Source of the DNA: Ptiloglossa arizonensis
Lineage: Eukaryota; Arthropoda; Insecta; Hymenoptera; Colletidae
Assembly (NCBI RefSeq): GCF_051014685.1
Contig: NC_135049.1
Location: 30,149,531-30,213,530, forward strand
DNA length: 64,000 bases
Direction: 5' to 3'
Below, piece by piece: positions 46,193 through 60,392 of this stretch. Position 1 is the first letter of the stretch. Every line of letters starts with the position of its first letter. The position numbers were made by a program, and so were the translations under genes. The notes beneath the pieces were generated by a model. It was not told the DNA's origin, did no database searches, and was given only the letters and a program-made list of their open reading frames with translations.

Positions 46193-48499
46193 TGGACGCG
46201 GTGAAGAATAGTGAACGACGTACGCGATGTTAAAAATCGACGACAAATCTCAAGTGCTTCTTTAACGAAACCGTAGCTTCTCGAATCGTAAAACGTTCCA
46301 GCACTTCTTAACGATGTATAGAAATCAAACGGGGAACTCGTATTAAGTAGAAATTTTATTCTTTGTCCGTACATGCAGATTCGTCGTATATGTAATAGTG
46401 GAACGATCGATCTATTACTGTCGTCTCGGTCTCCGTTAATGAACGTGTCGTTTTCGAGTATTTATTTACAAATTATATATATACAATGTTACAATATAAT
46501 GTTCACAAACATTGTAAAACTTATATGTAATATATAGTACGAAAATTGCAGTGTCTCCGGCAGAAATTCATTTCGAAACCTCGTAAAGGGGGAAAAAAAG
46601 AAAACGTCGCATTGCGCGATTTGTAATGGTGCACGCTATTACGATCTCGTCGACAATAAATTCAAACGTTTACAAAGTTCTGCGTTACGTTGTTGTTTAT
46701 CGTTATCGGTGAAACTGGGAGACAAAGTACTTAACAATTTTCCGACCACACTTTAGTAACATTGTATCGAATTCTTACAAGCTTACAAACATTTCTTTGA
46801 ACGTTACAAAGGACTGCAGATACGACAGTACATTTGATTCTTTTATTTTTATATTAATCGCTGATGAAGATTATCTATTTAGAACTTATGTATTCGGCAG
46901 TGATGTGGACAATCATCTGGCACTGATATTGCTTTGCTCGATAAAAGAACTGGAGAATACTTTCAGTTTTGTGTCTTCGATTACATAGATTAAAAATGGT
47001 CAATGTTGCGTAGCAGGAACATTTTGTCCAGTTGGGACATTAACCCATTGAGCATCGATGTTACTTAAAAACTTATCTTTAAATAGTTTTAAAAGGTAAT
47101 ATTGTTTCTTTTTGTATCGGGTAACAAAATATAATTTAGTTATGCGATAAGTATATTACGTAATAATTTCCCTTATCCTTGGTTAATATTACAGGCACGT
47201 AAGTGATACAGTTTTAAATAGATTATAAATAGACTCGGCGCTCAATGAGTTCATCAAAAAATTAATTAACCGCTCAAAAATAAATCCACAAAGTAGCTTA
47301 ACGATTACTCGTATTCCCCAGTTTTATTTTTTAAAATGCGTGATTCCCGATAATGTGATAGGACTGTGAGCATTTTTCTTACATCTAACACTTTAGACGA
47401 TAAAAATGTAACTTCTTTAAACTTGTATCGACAACAAGAGAGAAGCCTACCATTTCAGGTTCGTTACCACAAGAAATAAATATAATATAATTAAGCATAC
47501 TACAATATTTATTAACATCACTGCCATTAATATGTCGTATAACAGTTTTTCTAATATGGTTACTCTACTGCGATTATGATTACATCGTACCAATGAATTG
47601 TTTATATTGTAATAGATAAACGTATTCTCTCATTGTGAGTTATACGATTCGAAAAAAATTCAAAGTTCTATTTATATCAATGTATTAAAAATCAGTCAAT
47701 TAAAGTGTTTTATAACGAATGCACTCATTAATTTAATTATAATTTACGCCTTATTCACAGTAAGATACTGTACTTCGTTTATTTAATATTAGAAAGAAAT
47801 CCAGAAGTGAATCAATTTGAAAAGTTCCTCTAAATTTATCTATAATCATTAATTTAAATAAAATCAAATATCTTTACAGAAATTTACAATGTTATGAAAA
47901 CAGACCATAAAGTATACAATAATAGAAGAAAAATTGAACTTGAATTTCTTGTTATGTATTTAATACTTATGTAGATAATATTTATTAAAGTTCAGTTTCC
48001 AAAATGATTCGATGCTATTTTATTATATTCAAAATGTAAACACATCAAAGAGTTATTTAATAATATAGCGACAAAAATTTACCGATACAGAATTATTTCG
48101 AGTTTAATATACTGTAAAAAATATAACAAGTTTGTTATTGGAAACATGTCTTTCGATGAAAAGACTTTGTAACAGTTTGTTTGTGTCATTGATTATCTTA
48201 TATGTTTCAAATCTTAAACATTTTAATAGTAAACAAATACTGTAAAGATGATTATTAAGCATGAAAAATTGCTTTGTACAATTCGTATTAAAATGACTTT
48301 TATTCTTAATTTAATAGAGAACAAGAAATTCTAGTGATAAATTTGCAAATTCACAATGCATTTTAGATGAAATAATTACTGACCCACTTTCAATACTCTT
48401 GCCACATTTGGAACTACGTCAAGATGTACTTCGGCAATAACAATGATCTCTCTAAATCTGACAAATCGACTTCGGGCAATATAAATAAACGTTCAAGTC
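46193..48499. other. AT-rich intergenic region between convergent genes
   Basis: This holds the 3' UTRs of the Rpp25-like gene and of MOB4. A candidate piggyBac-type MITE lies at 47044-47249. The rest is AT-rich with no frame or RNA structure that I recognise. Confidence 0.5.
47044..47249. mobile_element. Candidate decayed TTAA-flanked MITE
   Basis: TTAA at 47040-47043 is followed by CCCATTGAGCATCGATG. The far end reads CTCGGCGCTCAATGAG, whose reverse complement, CTCATTGAGCGCCGAG, matches it with a few changes. The right target site has decayed (TTCA). The ends differ from the CCCTTTG elements, so this would be a second family of piggyBac type. Only one copy is seen. Confidence 0.4.
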
Positions 48500-49800
48500 C
48501 TAGGCTTCACTTTCTGTTGTTTCATCTTCTTCCATTATCGGTACTATCAAACTCTCCTTTGACATTAAGGTGTATTTTGTTACAAATGCAGTAAACCTGT
48601 AACAAAGAAAATCATTTGCAATAATAATCAAGATAAATGAATCTTTCAATTTTTGAAACTATTTATATTTACAATCCTGTGACTATTTATTTTACCTGCG
48701 ACAAAGAAAAGTCTCATTTTCAAATTCATCAAATATTGCTCTATGATGATAGTACGCGTGAGAAAAAATTCTATAAACTCTGCGACTAACAGATCCAAGT
48801 TTAGCAACCGAAGATTCTTTGATACTAACTCTGAAACAACATTTAAAACACAGCTACTAAATACAATTTCCTCCCTCTTGTAATTTTCTATAATAATTTA
48901 TCAGTGGTATACCTGCTGGGAAAATATTTATTACTGTTAAGTAAGCAAGCTGCACCGTCAAGTGTATGTCGAGTATAATCAATAGCTGCGCATTCTTTGG
49001 GTGTTTTATGTGCAGCGCACAAAAATATCCATTGTTCGGTGGCTGTCATTTGAGTACAAGTATTAGGATGACATTCTTCTTGTAGTCTAACTGTTAAACC
49101 ATTGAGCTCCATGCAAAATTGTCTGAGGTGTTCATATTTCCACACAGCTTCATCTTGGGCATCTGGCATTTTCAATATCAAGTGAACATTAGATGGCTCT
49201 CTTCTAATCATTTGTTGAATATATTGCTGCACAGCCAGGGTGCTGTCCATTTCTTCAAACGGTTCATCAGGCCATCTACAGAAGTCCTAAAAAAAAATTT
49301 CAAACTAGAAAAGCATTGTAAGGAATAAAAAATTATGCATTACATACAATTCTTTGTTATAAGATTATATAATTATAATTGCTTTAATTCTGCAAGAAAA
49401 TAATAATGCTTTATTACTACCTGTCAAAATTTGAATCATCATTCGGGCACAATACAAACATAATACATTTGTAATGAGTAAATAACCTACAATCACATTA
49501 GAGATAATAAACAATTTGTACCTTAATGAGTACAAAAAGAAAGATGAACGAACTAATATGTATTATTAGGGGGTAAACAATCGCTCGTTTCGTGAACCGT
49601 TCATTGATTTGCTTTGGATGTATCAGGGACACGATTGAATATTTCTGCAAATACGCTGTAAAAAACTGAATGTATGCCAAATAATGAAACGCGAAATATA
49701 AAAGTAACAAATCGTTAACAAAAACAGCATCATTATTAACCTTTGCTTTTGTTCCGGGTCTATTTCTTCTGAGGATCGCAGGTCCGTCCGCCATCTTCAT
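48500..49800 (-). CDS. Mob4: MOB-like protein phocein (MOB4)
   Basis: Four exons (49800-49741, 49286-48913, 48830-48696, 48596-48500) encode 221 residues, close to the 225 of human MOB4. The start [20 protein letters not shown] matches the vertebrate N-terminus. The Mob fold shows [16 protein letters not shown], the zinc-binding segment [38 protein letters not shown], and [17 protein letters not shown] with the second zinc histidines. MOB4 is a core part of the STRIPAK phosphatase-kinase complex with striatin and acts in the cytoplasm in vesicle traffic, neurite and spindle organisation. The start codon lies about 60 bases from other CpG-containing promoter sequence at 49800-49920. The next gene, mitochondrial ACP, is in the same direction with about 0.4 kb between its stop and this start. 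Confidence 0.95.
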
Positions 49801-50196
49801 TTTGCAAGTTGTTGCACTCGATCAACGTGCACGTTCGATCGAATCAAATAAAAAAATCTGGTATGTCGTAATGTCGAGAGTAGCGACACCATACCACCGC
49901 ACGATGAGTATTTATTCTCCATTCAAAACTAATATAGATATAATACTTTCAAATTAAATAACAGAATACAACGATATTTTTACTTATGATTTTATAAATA
50001 GATATAGGATATTCGTAAAACACTATTTTACACTAATAATTCATTTTATTTTTATAATAATTATTTGTCTATATACAGAAATATCAGAAGCAAATCATTG
50101 CTCACAAATCAGTAATAAAATTCGATCTTGTTTGTTTGTATGGTTTTTTAAGAATGAAATGGTTGACTAATGCATTATTATAAATGACAAGCTTGT

Positions 50197-51640
<1,444 letters not shown>

Positions 51641-52684
51641 TTTCTCAGTAACGAACGAAAAACACAGCGAGGAAACTACCTATATTTGCTTGTGCAAACT
51701 GATCGTGTCGCAGCTATCTCATACAAGTTATCAATTCACATGAATTTGTGCGACACTTTTACTATTCGCCATCAGGGGGCTACAAAGAGTAGCTGATTCT
51801 CACAAGTTCCTAAATAATCTAATATAGAACAAATTTCTTTGAATAACAAAATCCTATGTATCATAACCTAGATTCGCGCCATCCGAGAGGAAAAGTCACC
51901 AAGTCTCGTTAATCCTACATAGTGGCTAAATCACGGATAATGACCTAATAACGAATCGTGACATTTTCTCCATCATTATATACTAATGCAAGCGTAAACT
52001 CAACATTTCAAAATGTTTCAGCAGGTCAAAAAAAAAGGAAAGTGTGAGGTTTTCTTTTTCGTCCTCAAAAAAACATTGCTCAAAATGCGTATAATGTAGG
52101 AAAACATTAGAATGAAAAATGTCAATGAATTTTGTTACATTCATTCTGATAGATTCAATATTTTAGCAAATATAACTAAGAATATGTTCAAAGCTATAGC
52201 CACTTTAACGGCTTAATAAAATTTTCTAAGTATTTTAATGGTATACAGGAATTGAATTTCTTATGTTTACTGTCTTTACCAAGATCCAGTAGTTTATTAA
52301 TTCTATTCGTAAAGAATAATGATACGATATATTATAAACAATTTCTTCTTTTCTTATCGAATTATTCATAGATTAAATAATATTTATATTTCTTAACTAT
52401 GTTTAAGTAATTGTTCAATATGTCGTACAGTGACAGGTTTGGTTCCATATGAAACATTTTAGACAGAGAACAATCTTTAGTAACATTTTCATTTGAACGT
52501 ATGGCAAAATTGTTAAGGTCGCATAGCTGACGACAAACGATTCGTGTTAGAGTTCGTGTTAGTGTTTATCTTTGGCAAGTACTTTTTTTCTGCTCAACAT
52601 CCAGCGATTTTGTGACTGCCTTGGATAAAGCGTTTTTGAATTTGTATCGTTGATGCCATATGTGCTCGAACAACGGTGATCAAT
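51641..52684. promoter_or_regulatory. Divergent intergenic region between mitochondrial ACP and TBC1D9
   Basis: The two genes are transcribed away from each other from the ends of this 1.0-kb stretch. CpG-containing patches at 51640-51730 and 52500-52690 fit two separate core promoters. The middle is AT-rich with A and T runs near 52025-52070. Duplicated TTCGTGTTAGAG / TTCGTGTTAGTG occurs at about 52541-52563. Confidence 0.45.
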
Positions 52685-55600
52685 ATGTGGATGAAGCCAC
52701 AAGAGGTTCTACTGGCAAATGCTTTTTGGTAAATTGATATAATCCCGTAGATATAATTCCTGATATTTTATTATAATTATTGTTTACACCGTGCGTCAAA
52801 GACAGCTGATAGTAGTGCACATTGGTATTTAAACGACTTTTGTGCTTAGTGTTGTCAAAGCTATGGTTGATTATAGCGTATAAATATTTTTTACATGTGT
52901 TTTTGATTTGTCTAGTGATGTTATTTGTTTACATTCTGTATTTTTGTCCTGAAAATTTAACTAATATACATATATTTTTATAAAATTAATACTCTTCTTA
53001 TTACATTCCTCAATATTTAGGCAAAAATTCTGTAGGATAGAATTTATAAATAATAAATTCTATTATTCTATTTTTCTATTTATTCTTATATATTTTGATT
53101 ATATTATTTGAAAATTTATTACATTATTTGCTTTAAATGATTTATGAGGCATTATTTATTGGCAATTTTTCAATGTCTTTGATTATTATATAAATATAAA
53201 ATCATTTAAGAGAATAATAACTGTTTGTGGAAAATGTACTTCCACTGTTAACTCTGATGTATGATGATTAAAGGTTTTTTACATTTAAGATTATATTTTT
53301 ATTTTACTTACATAGGATAACAGAGCAAGCAACTGTATACTTTGTTTTACAACGTCGTAAAGGACACGGAAAAACAAAAGGTTTTAGTTCTATATTAGTG
53401 GGAACATTGGATAGTGTTTTAGACACTAAACCTCCACCTTTCAGGATACTTCATCAGACACCATCATCTGAAGTTTATTGGGGTAAAATGAAAAGATATT
53501 AAACTTTGTGTATTCTTATCTAGTTCTTTGTTTGAAAATTTATGAAGTTATAAGATAATATGTACATAAAGTATATGTTACTATATATCGTAAAAAAACA
53601 ATTCTAACCCATAATATTTAGTAAATTTTAGTAGTATAAATGAAAATATGTTTACCAACAAATTTTGTTTTCAAAATATGTGTAGAAATTGCATGCTCTT
53701 TAACACATGAAGAAATCTTGAAAGATTGGAAATGGCTTCACGCCAATCTGATGGATACTTTAACATCATTTGACACAGAAGAAGAAATAACTGAATTTGT
53801 TTGTTGCAAGATACAATCGATCATTGCAAACAATGTTCCAGACAGTCAATTTGCAGATGGTAAATTGTTTAACACATAATTGATAAAAAAGAAAAATTTT
53901 CATATAATTAAACAAATATTGTATTTCTTACAGAAGAAGATCCAGAATCATTTAAAACTGTGTCTTTTAAATTTCATCAACTTTTTAATATACCGAATGA
54001 GGATAAATTGGTCAATTACTATTCTTGCAGGTATTTATAATCAAACTTGATGTATATGAAATGTTTCTTAAATTTAGGAGATTCTTTACTGTATTTTTTT
54101 TAGTTATTGGAAATCTCGTTTACCTAGACAAGGATGGTTGTATTTGTCAATAAACCACATGTGTTTTTATGCCTATATTTTGGCAAGAGAAACAAAATTA
54201 ATTGTAAGATGGGCAGATATTATTGAATTGAGTAAAACTAATTCCATTCTATTTCCTGATAGTATACGTGTTGTAACAAGAGACAATAAAGAGGTGAATA
54301 TAATATTTATAATGTAATATACATTATTTATGATATTGTACTTGTAATAATTAAAATTTGTAATTTTATTTACAGCATTATTTTTCCATGTTTCTTCACA
54401 AATCTGAGACATATTCGTTAATGGAACAACTTACAAATATTGCTATGAAAAGGTAACGTTATCTGTGATTTAAAATAAATACAATAAACAATAAACTCAA
54501 AAAAAATTAAAATTCCTTTATTATTATTAATTTGACAGGCTTATAGATGAGAAAAGTGGATTCAATGAAGATAGAGATCTTTTGAATAAATTGAGGTATT
54601 TTACCATTTTAACATTTCTAATTATAATTTGTTTATATTAATTACAGTGGTAGTTATATTTTTAGCAAGAATGTACCTAAAAAACCATCTTTCTTAAAAA
54701 GAGATCTTGATGCACGAGCACACTCTGAAGCTTATAGATTACAGTTCAGATTACCAGGAAATGAAAAGTTGGATGGTAGCATTGATGTTACTTTATGGAC
54801 ACCATACAATAAAAAGTATGTGTGGGGAAAAATATTTCTGTCTCAAAATTACCTTTGTTTTGGAAGCAGGGTAAATATTTTAACAAACATATTTCTATAA
54901 ATATGAATGATATTTCATGGGACAACAATGAAATATTTCATAGGTCATAGGTACATGACATGAAATATCTTGTACGTACAAATATTTATATATAATAATA
55001 TTGTTCAATAATGTTGGTGATAATTTAGGTTAGCGGATTGGTAAGTTTAGTTATACCTTTGAGGGAAGTAAGGCTCATAGAGCCTGCTGAAAATCAGTCC
55101 AGTCCAGGAATAGACAAATCCATTTTAGTAACAACTGCGCGATCGTCGTTTTTATTTGCTCAAATTCATGACAGAGATTTTGTTATTCAGAAGATATCTG
55201 AACTATTAGCAAAATGTAAACTACCAACTTTGTAAGTTGTCATACTATTTACTTAATAGTGTCCATATTTAATAATATTATCATGCTACAACTAATATTT
55301 TGTTTTTTAATAGGAGTATTGATAATGTATATCCCCAGAACAGCTTAGCTCACAGTGATAATAATAGCGAGGAAATTAAACCTATTAATCAATGGAAACC
55401 TCAACCGCCATTGATGACTTTATTTAAAGCGCCATTAAGCAGTGAAGCAGCATTAAAACAAGAAGCTAAAGAGAAACAGTGGCAATTACACTTTGCAGAA
55501 TATGGAAGAGGTATAACAATGTATAGAACAACAGAGACAGCAAAGCTAATAATTCAGGGTGTACCACAAACACTCAGAGGAGAAGTTTGGCTTACATTTT

Positions 55601-58391
55601 CTGGTAATACAATAAATATAGTAGAAGTAGTAATAGATAAAATTATCATATAAGTAGTGAATATAAATTCTGTCCATTTTTAGGTGCTTTGAACGAAATG
55701 GTAATGAATCCTAATTTTTATAAGTCATTAGTTGACCAAGCATTAGGTAAATCTTGTCAAGCAAATGAGGAAATAGAAAGAGATTTACATAGATCATTAC
55801 CAGAACATCCAGCATTTCAATCTGATACTGGTATTAGCGCGTTAAGAAGAGTCCTTTCCGCGTATGCTTGGAAAAATCCACAAATTGGTAAAAAAATGTA
55901 CTTTTTATAATTATTTCAACAAAAAAGTAAACAATACTAAAGCTAATTTTATTGAGACAGGTTATTGCCAAGCAATGAATATAGTAGCTTCGGTTTTATT
56001 AATCTATTGCTCAGAAGAATCTGCCTTCTGGCAGTTATGTAATGTATGCGAATCGTTGCTACCCGATTATTACGACAGAAGAGTAGTTGGTGCTCTTGTT
56101 GATCAAGGTCTTTTAGAAGAGTTAGCTGCTGAATTTTTACCAACCTTGCATGCTAGATTACAGGAACTTGGTCTCATTAAAGTTATATCACTTTCCTGGT
56201 TCTTAACGATATTTCTAAGCGTTATGCCAACTAGTAGCGCAGTGAACATAATGGATTGCTTTTTCTATGATGGAGCAAAAGTAATTTTCCAGGTATAATA
56301 TTTTTGTACACATACATTTGTACTTTTCGTTCCTTAATTAATTTTCGCTAGTCGAAGTATTGAACTTTATTGATATCCTTTCTAATGAATGCAGAATAAA
56401 GTACATACAGAAGAAATTTGAAGTAAACGGGTCTTTCTTCCTGTGTCAGATAGCATTAACGGTACTGGAATGGAATCAAGATAAATTGCTTGATTGTCAC
56501 GACGATGGCGAAGCAATGCAGTTATTAACAGATTATCTTGGAGGTGTGTTCAATGATGAGGGACCTGTACTACCTAGGCCAGTTGACAGTGCTACTTCTA
56601 ATAGAGTAAGAATACCTTCATAAACAGATTTCATGTATATAGATAAATATAAATTTACAATTACATATAGATATTCATTTTAGAGTATATCTGTTCAAAC
56701 TTTAATATACGAAGCATATTCAAAATACGGATCGTTGACTATTGGCGGAATAGAAAGACTTCGTTTAAAACACAGACTTAGAGTAGTTCAGAGTCTCGAG
56801 GATGGTATTGAAAAAAACATAATTAGATGCGTAATTGTTGATAAATACATGACAGTAGAAGAATTGCAGGTATTATTAATATATTTTAAATTTATAACCG
56901 TGTGAAATAATAAACTTTTAAAATCTAATGGTATCGATATTCAGAATTTGTTAAGTTTAGTAAGAGAAGAATTAATGAGTCAACGAAAATCTGAATCTGA
57001 TCGCTATGATCCAACACAGCCACCATACGAAGCATATAAAATAGACTATGAATTATTTAGAATATTATTCGGTGGTTTATCTCCATGGGGAAAATGTAGT
57101 CAAGCTGAATCTCTTTCTGCTCGATTATTCCGTGTAAGTCAATCAAGTTTTAAAAAGCAGTTAACTTCTTTTTATATGTAATTTCAGCTATTTCTAATAT
57201 CTGAAAAAAGAAACAAATTATACAAAACATTAAAAACTTAACGTCCACATGAATCTTAATTTTATTGAATAAGATGAAGCAAATATAGACAATGTTCATA
57301 AGTATTATTGTACTACCAGTTAATGGATCGGAATCGTGATGGTCTGCTAAACTTTCGAGAATTAGTACAAGCCCTAGGAATGACAGCAACCGCCGATTTA
57401 ACGCAGAGATTAAAACTTCTGTATACTTTGCACTTGCCGCCATTACTTACACCTGTTGACTTCGAATCGCCAATACATTCTGGTAAATACTGTTTGATAT
57501 ATGAAGATATTATAATATAAAAATATTAATCGATATTTAGGGTTGTTTTAAATGAATGAAAAATATAATTAATGGCAGATGGAGCAGAAATAGCGGCAGA
57601 AGCCACAGATTTTTTTGATAGTATGGAACAAAGTGTTACTTCTTTAGAAATGCCAATTAGTATAGCAGAAGAACCATCAGTAGATACTTTGTCTCGTTCA
57701 ACGAGCTTAAATAGTCAGCAAGGAGATCAATCATGGGAAATTCAAAGTATGGGCAGTTTACGTTCTATGATAGCGTCTAAAGACAGTCCATTGGATCTTA
57801 AAACTGTTCCAAAAATGTCCCAAGGACACTTTATAGCATTGTGGAAAACTCTTTATGATATGTTTCCTGCACAACCGGAGGAGCAAGAAACATACCATTG
57901 TATAGCTTCAATAGGTAAATGATACGTTTCAAAACATCGTGAATATATTATATCGTCGAATAAAATAAATTTATTGTTCTAAATATAGGTACACTTTTGC
58001 TTCAATTAGGCGACGTCGGTAAAAAGTTTTATGTCGATCGAGATGAATCTGAGGATAGTTTGCTTTTAGCTGCTACTGCTGCCCAGCAAACATCTTCGAC
58101 TGTTGAACGGGTACGTATTATTTATATTGATTTAATCATTTTATAATATATAACGCAAATTATTATTTTCAGTCACCCGATCGTAATGGAAATCCGTCAA
58201 GTGCAGTTTCATCCACGGATCCTGATTGGTCAATAAGTGTTGAACAATTCTTGGCATCTGCCTTAACAGGTCAAGCGATAGTAGATTTTTTTAGTAAAAG
58301 AACAGATCTTTCCGCAGCAATTGCAACCCTAAAGAATCGTCGATTTAATCGCATTCATTCCTTATCTGACACTCCTGTGTTAAATCTATGA
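52685..58391 (+). CDS. TBC1D9: TBC1 domain family member 9-like Rab GTPase-activating protein
   Basis: Nineteen exons encode 1136 residues: 52685-52728, 53316-53482, 53686-53859, 53934-54030, 54104-54293, 54376-54452, 54539-54595, 54666-54870, 55029-55231, 55314-55603, 55684-55887, 55961-56292, 56450-56605, 56684-56869, 56945-57133, 57320-57482, 57579-57914, 57989-58110, 58173-58391. Start [20 protein letters not shown] matches vertebrate TBC1D9. Two GRAM-like domains ([30 protein letters not shown]) precede the TBC domain. The latter has the arginine finger in [15 protein letters not shown], the glutamine finger in GYCQAMN, and [15 protein letters not shown]. An EF-hand, [13 protein letters not shown], follows. 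The protein ends shortly after [14 protein letters not shown], much as the vertebrate form does, but is about 130 residues shorter overall. The family stimulates GTP hydrolysis by Rabs on membranes; the target here is not known. Confidence 0.95.
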
Positions 58392-59819
58392 TACACAAGT
58401 TCAGCTGTGTATAAAAATAATATAAGTTATATATAAAATTTATACAGTGATAGATTGCCTTGCATAATTGACCAGCGATTTTATTTCCTAAGGAAATTTT
58501 TACAGTCACTGTTAATTGGATAATCAAATCTTAGTTTGAATGATAGATTGATAACGCAAAAGACGTTTTTGTAACGGCATAATAGTTCAAATAAATTGGA
58601 ATAACAATACCTAATTTTCCGATGCAGAAATTCAAGTAATCTTTAAAATTTACAAAATATCACTTTTATATCTTTCATTTATCCTACAATAATATATATA
58701 TCGAAAACGTCCAATTCTTTAAGCTTACAATATTCCCTATTAGTAAGCATATCTATTAATACTATATATACCAGTTTATTATGTAGACAAACTCATATGT
58801 GATTAAGAGATATATACATGTTTTTCTCAAAATATTATTAATCTTTAAATACATATAAATTCATTGGCCTACTACTGCAGTCATGTAGTCATTAAAATTG
58901 GAAGAATCAATGATACAATAGTGTATACTCAGGGTGAATATTTTAAATGCAGTTCTATTACTGTTCAAGATTATTCATGTGTGAAAAGCAAGTTCCCAGC
59001 AGTTGATACTAATATATGACAAAAATATTTTTTAAAACTAAATTGTCAAATATTTACAACATACAGTACTTTCCTAACTATAATATAAATTACACATGCA
59101 CAAAATTATATACAGTCACTTGATAGGCAGATTGTTTAATCTTGTATGTTTGTCTTGTATATTCGAGTAATGTAAATCTAAACAGTACAATTTTCATAAA
59201 AGAATTGAGTGTTTAAAATTTGCTAAAACTAATATATTAATAAGTTGCTTTAGCTGCCAAAAGCTATAGTAATATAATTCGTGTATAACAAACTAGAATC
59301 TTAAAGAATACTGTAATAAATCAAAACTGTATTTGTACTATTCTCAATCGCAAACAATACTAGGCAATTCCTTGAAATATTTAACAATTTATTCCAAGGC
59401 ATTATAAAATATGTGTATAATGTCAACATTAGATACATATTTTAACATGTTCGTGCACATTTTAGTTGAATATTACAACTATAGTTTCTTGGCATATGTG
59501 ACTATATTTTTAAAAACAATTTTTATTTTTATATAACTGATAGTTGCATAAGTATAATTTCTGAAACAAAATTATGAAAAAGTATTATTCCATAAAAACA
59601 AAATATAAAATATAAAATTTTTCTTTCTGTATAATATATGTATATAAAGAATCATTATTTCATATATAGAACTATATGTATGTACAAAGCATATAATAAA
59701 CGGTATGTACAAGAAAGTTTTCATAGCTAATTTAATGTCAAAGTTTTAATCGAGTACAATAATACACATTATGTTGATTTTTTATCATTTTATTGAAAGA
59801 GTAAAATAATTATCTTACA
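58392..59819. other. AT-rich convergent intergenic region
   Basis: This holds the 3' UTRs of TBC1D9 (plus) and RpS21 (minus). Apart from many ATATAT and AATAAA-like motifs I see no gene or structured RNA. Confidence 0.55.
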
Positions 59820-60392
59820 TTAAAAATTTTTAGGTAGAATGCCATCATTTTTTGCAAGGCGTACCAAACAATCGTCAGATTCACCCTTAAAAAAAAAATG
59901 AAAAATCATTATTCTACTATAAAACAGATATAAAATCTATGTAATTAATAATAACAAATAACATACCATACGTCGAATAGCTCCACAAATTGCATACATT
60001 TTTTGAGAATCGGTCATACGTCCAGTTTCAGGATCAACATCAGCAATACTCAATTGAATAGATGCATGATCCTTTGCATGGATGATGCGGTTACTCGATG
60101 AGCTATAAAAAATGTAAATTTTATTACGTGTTATTTAAATGTTAACTTACCGCTTCGGATTTGCTTAAAAATTTGATAATATAGTTTGTATTTATATTAG
60201 TGCATCCTCATTATCATGAGTTCGAATAGACTATCATTTACATTTAGAAAAGGACATACAAATGTTTGTAAATTTTCTGTTAAAAAAATCAAACTGTTGT
60301 TCCATTCCGTGACAACGCATGTAATCCACGTGCTCTGCTTACCATTTTCTCGGAATATACAAGTCAACAAGTACTCCGTTGTCGTTCTCCAT
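59820..60392 (-). CDS. RpS21: Ribosomal protein S21 (eS21)
   Basis: Three exons (60392-60343, 60102-59967, 59885-59820) encode 83 residues, the exact usual length. The sequence begins [20 protein letters not shown] and continues with [35 protein letters not shown] and [17 protein letters not shown], ending GILPKNF. It agrees with insect RpS21 almost throughout. It is a component of the 40S subunit near the mRNA exit and uS2. The first intron splits the codon for the cysteine after PRK. No gene previously annotated as RpS21 pseudogene features (frameshift, poly-A) is seen, so this looks like the active gene. Confidence 0.95.
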
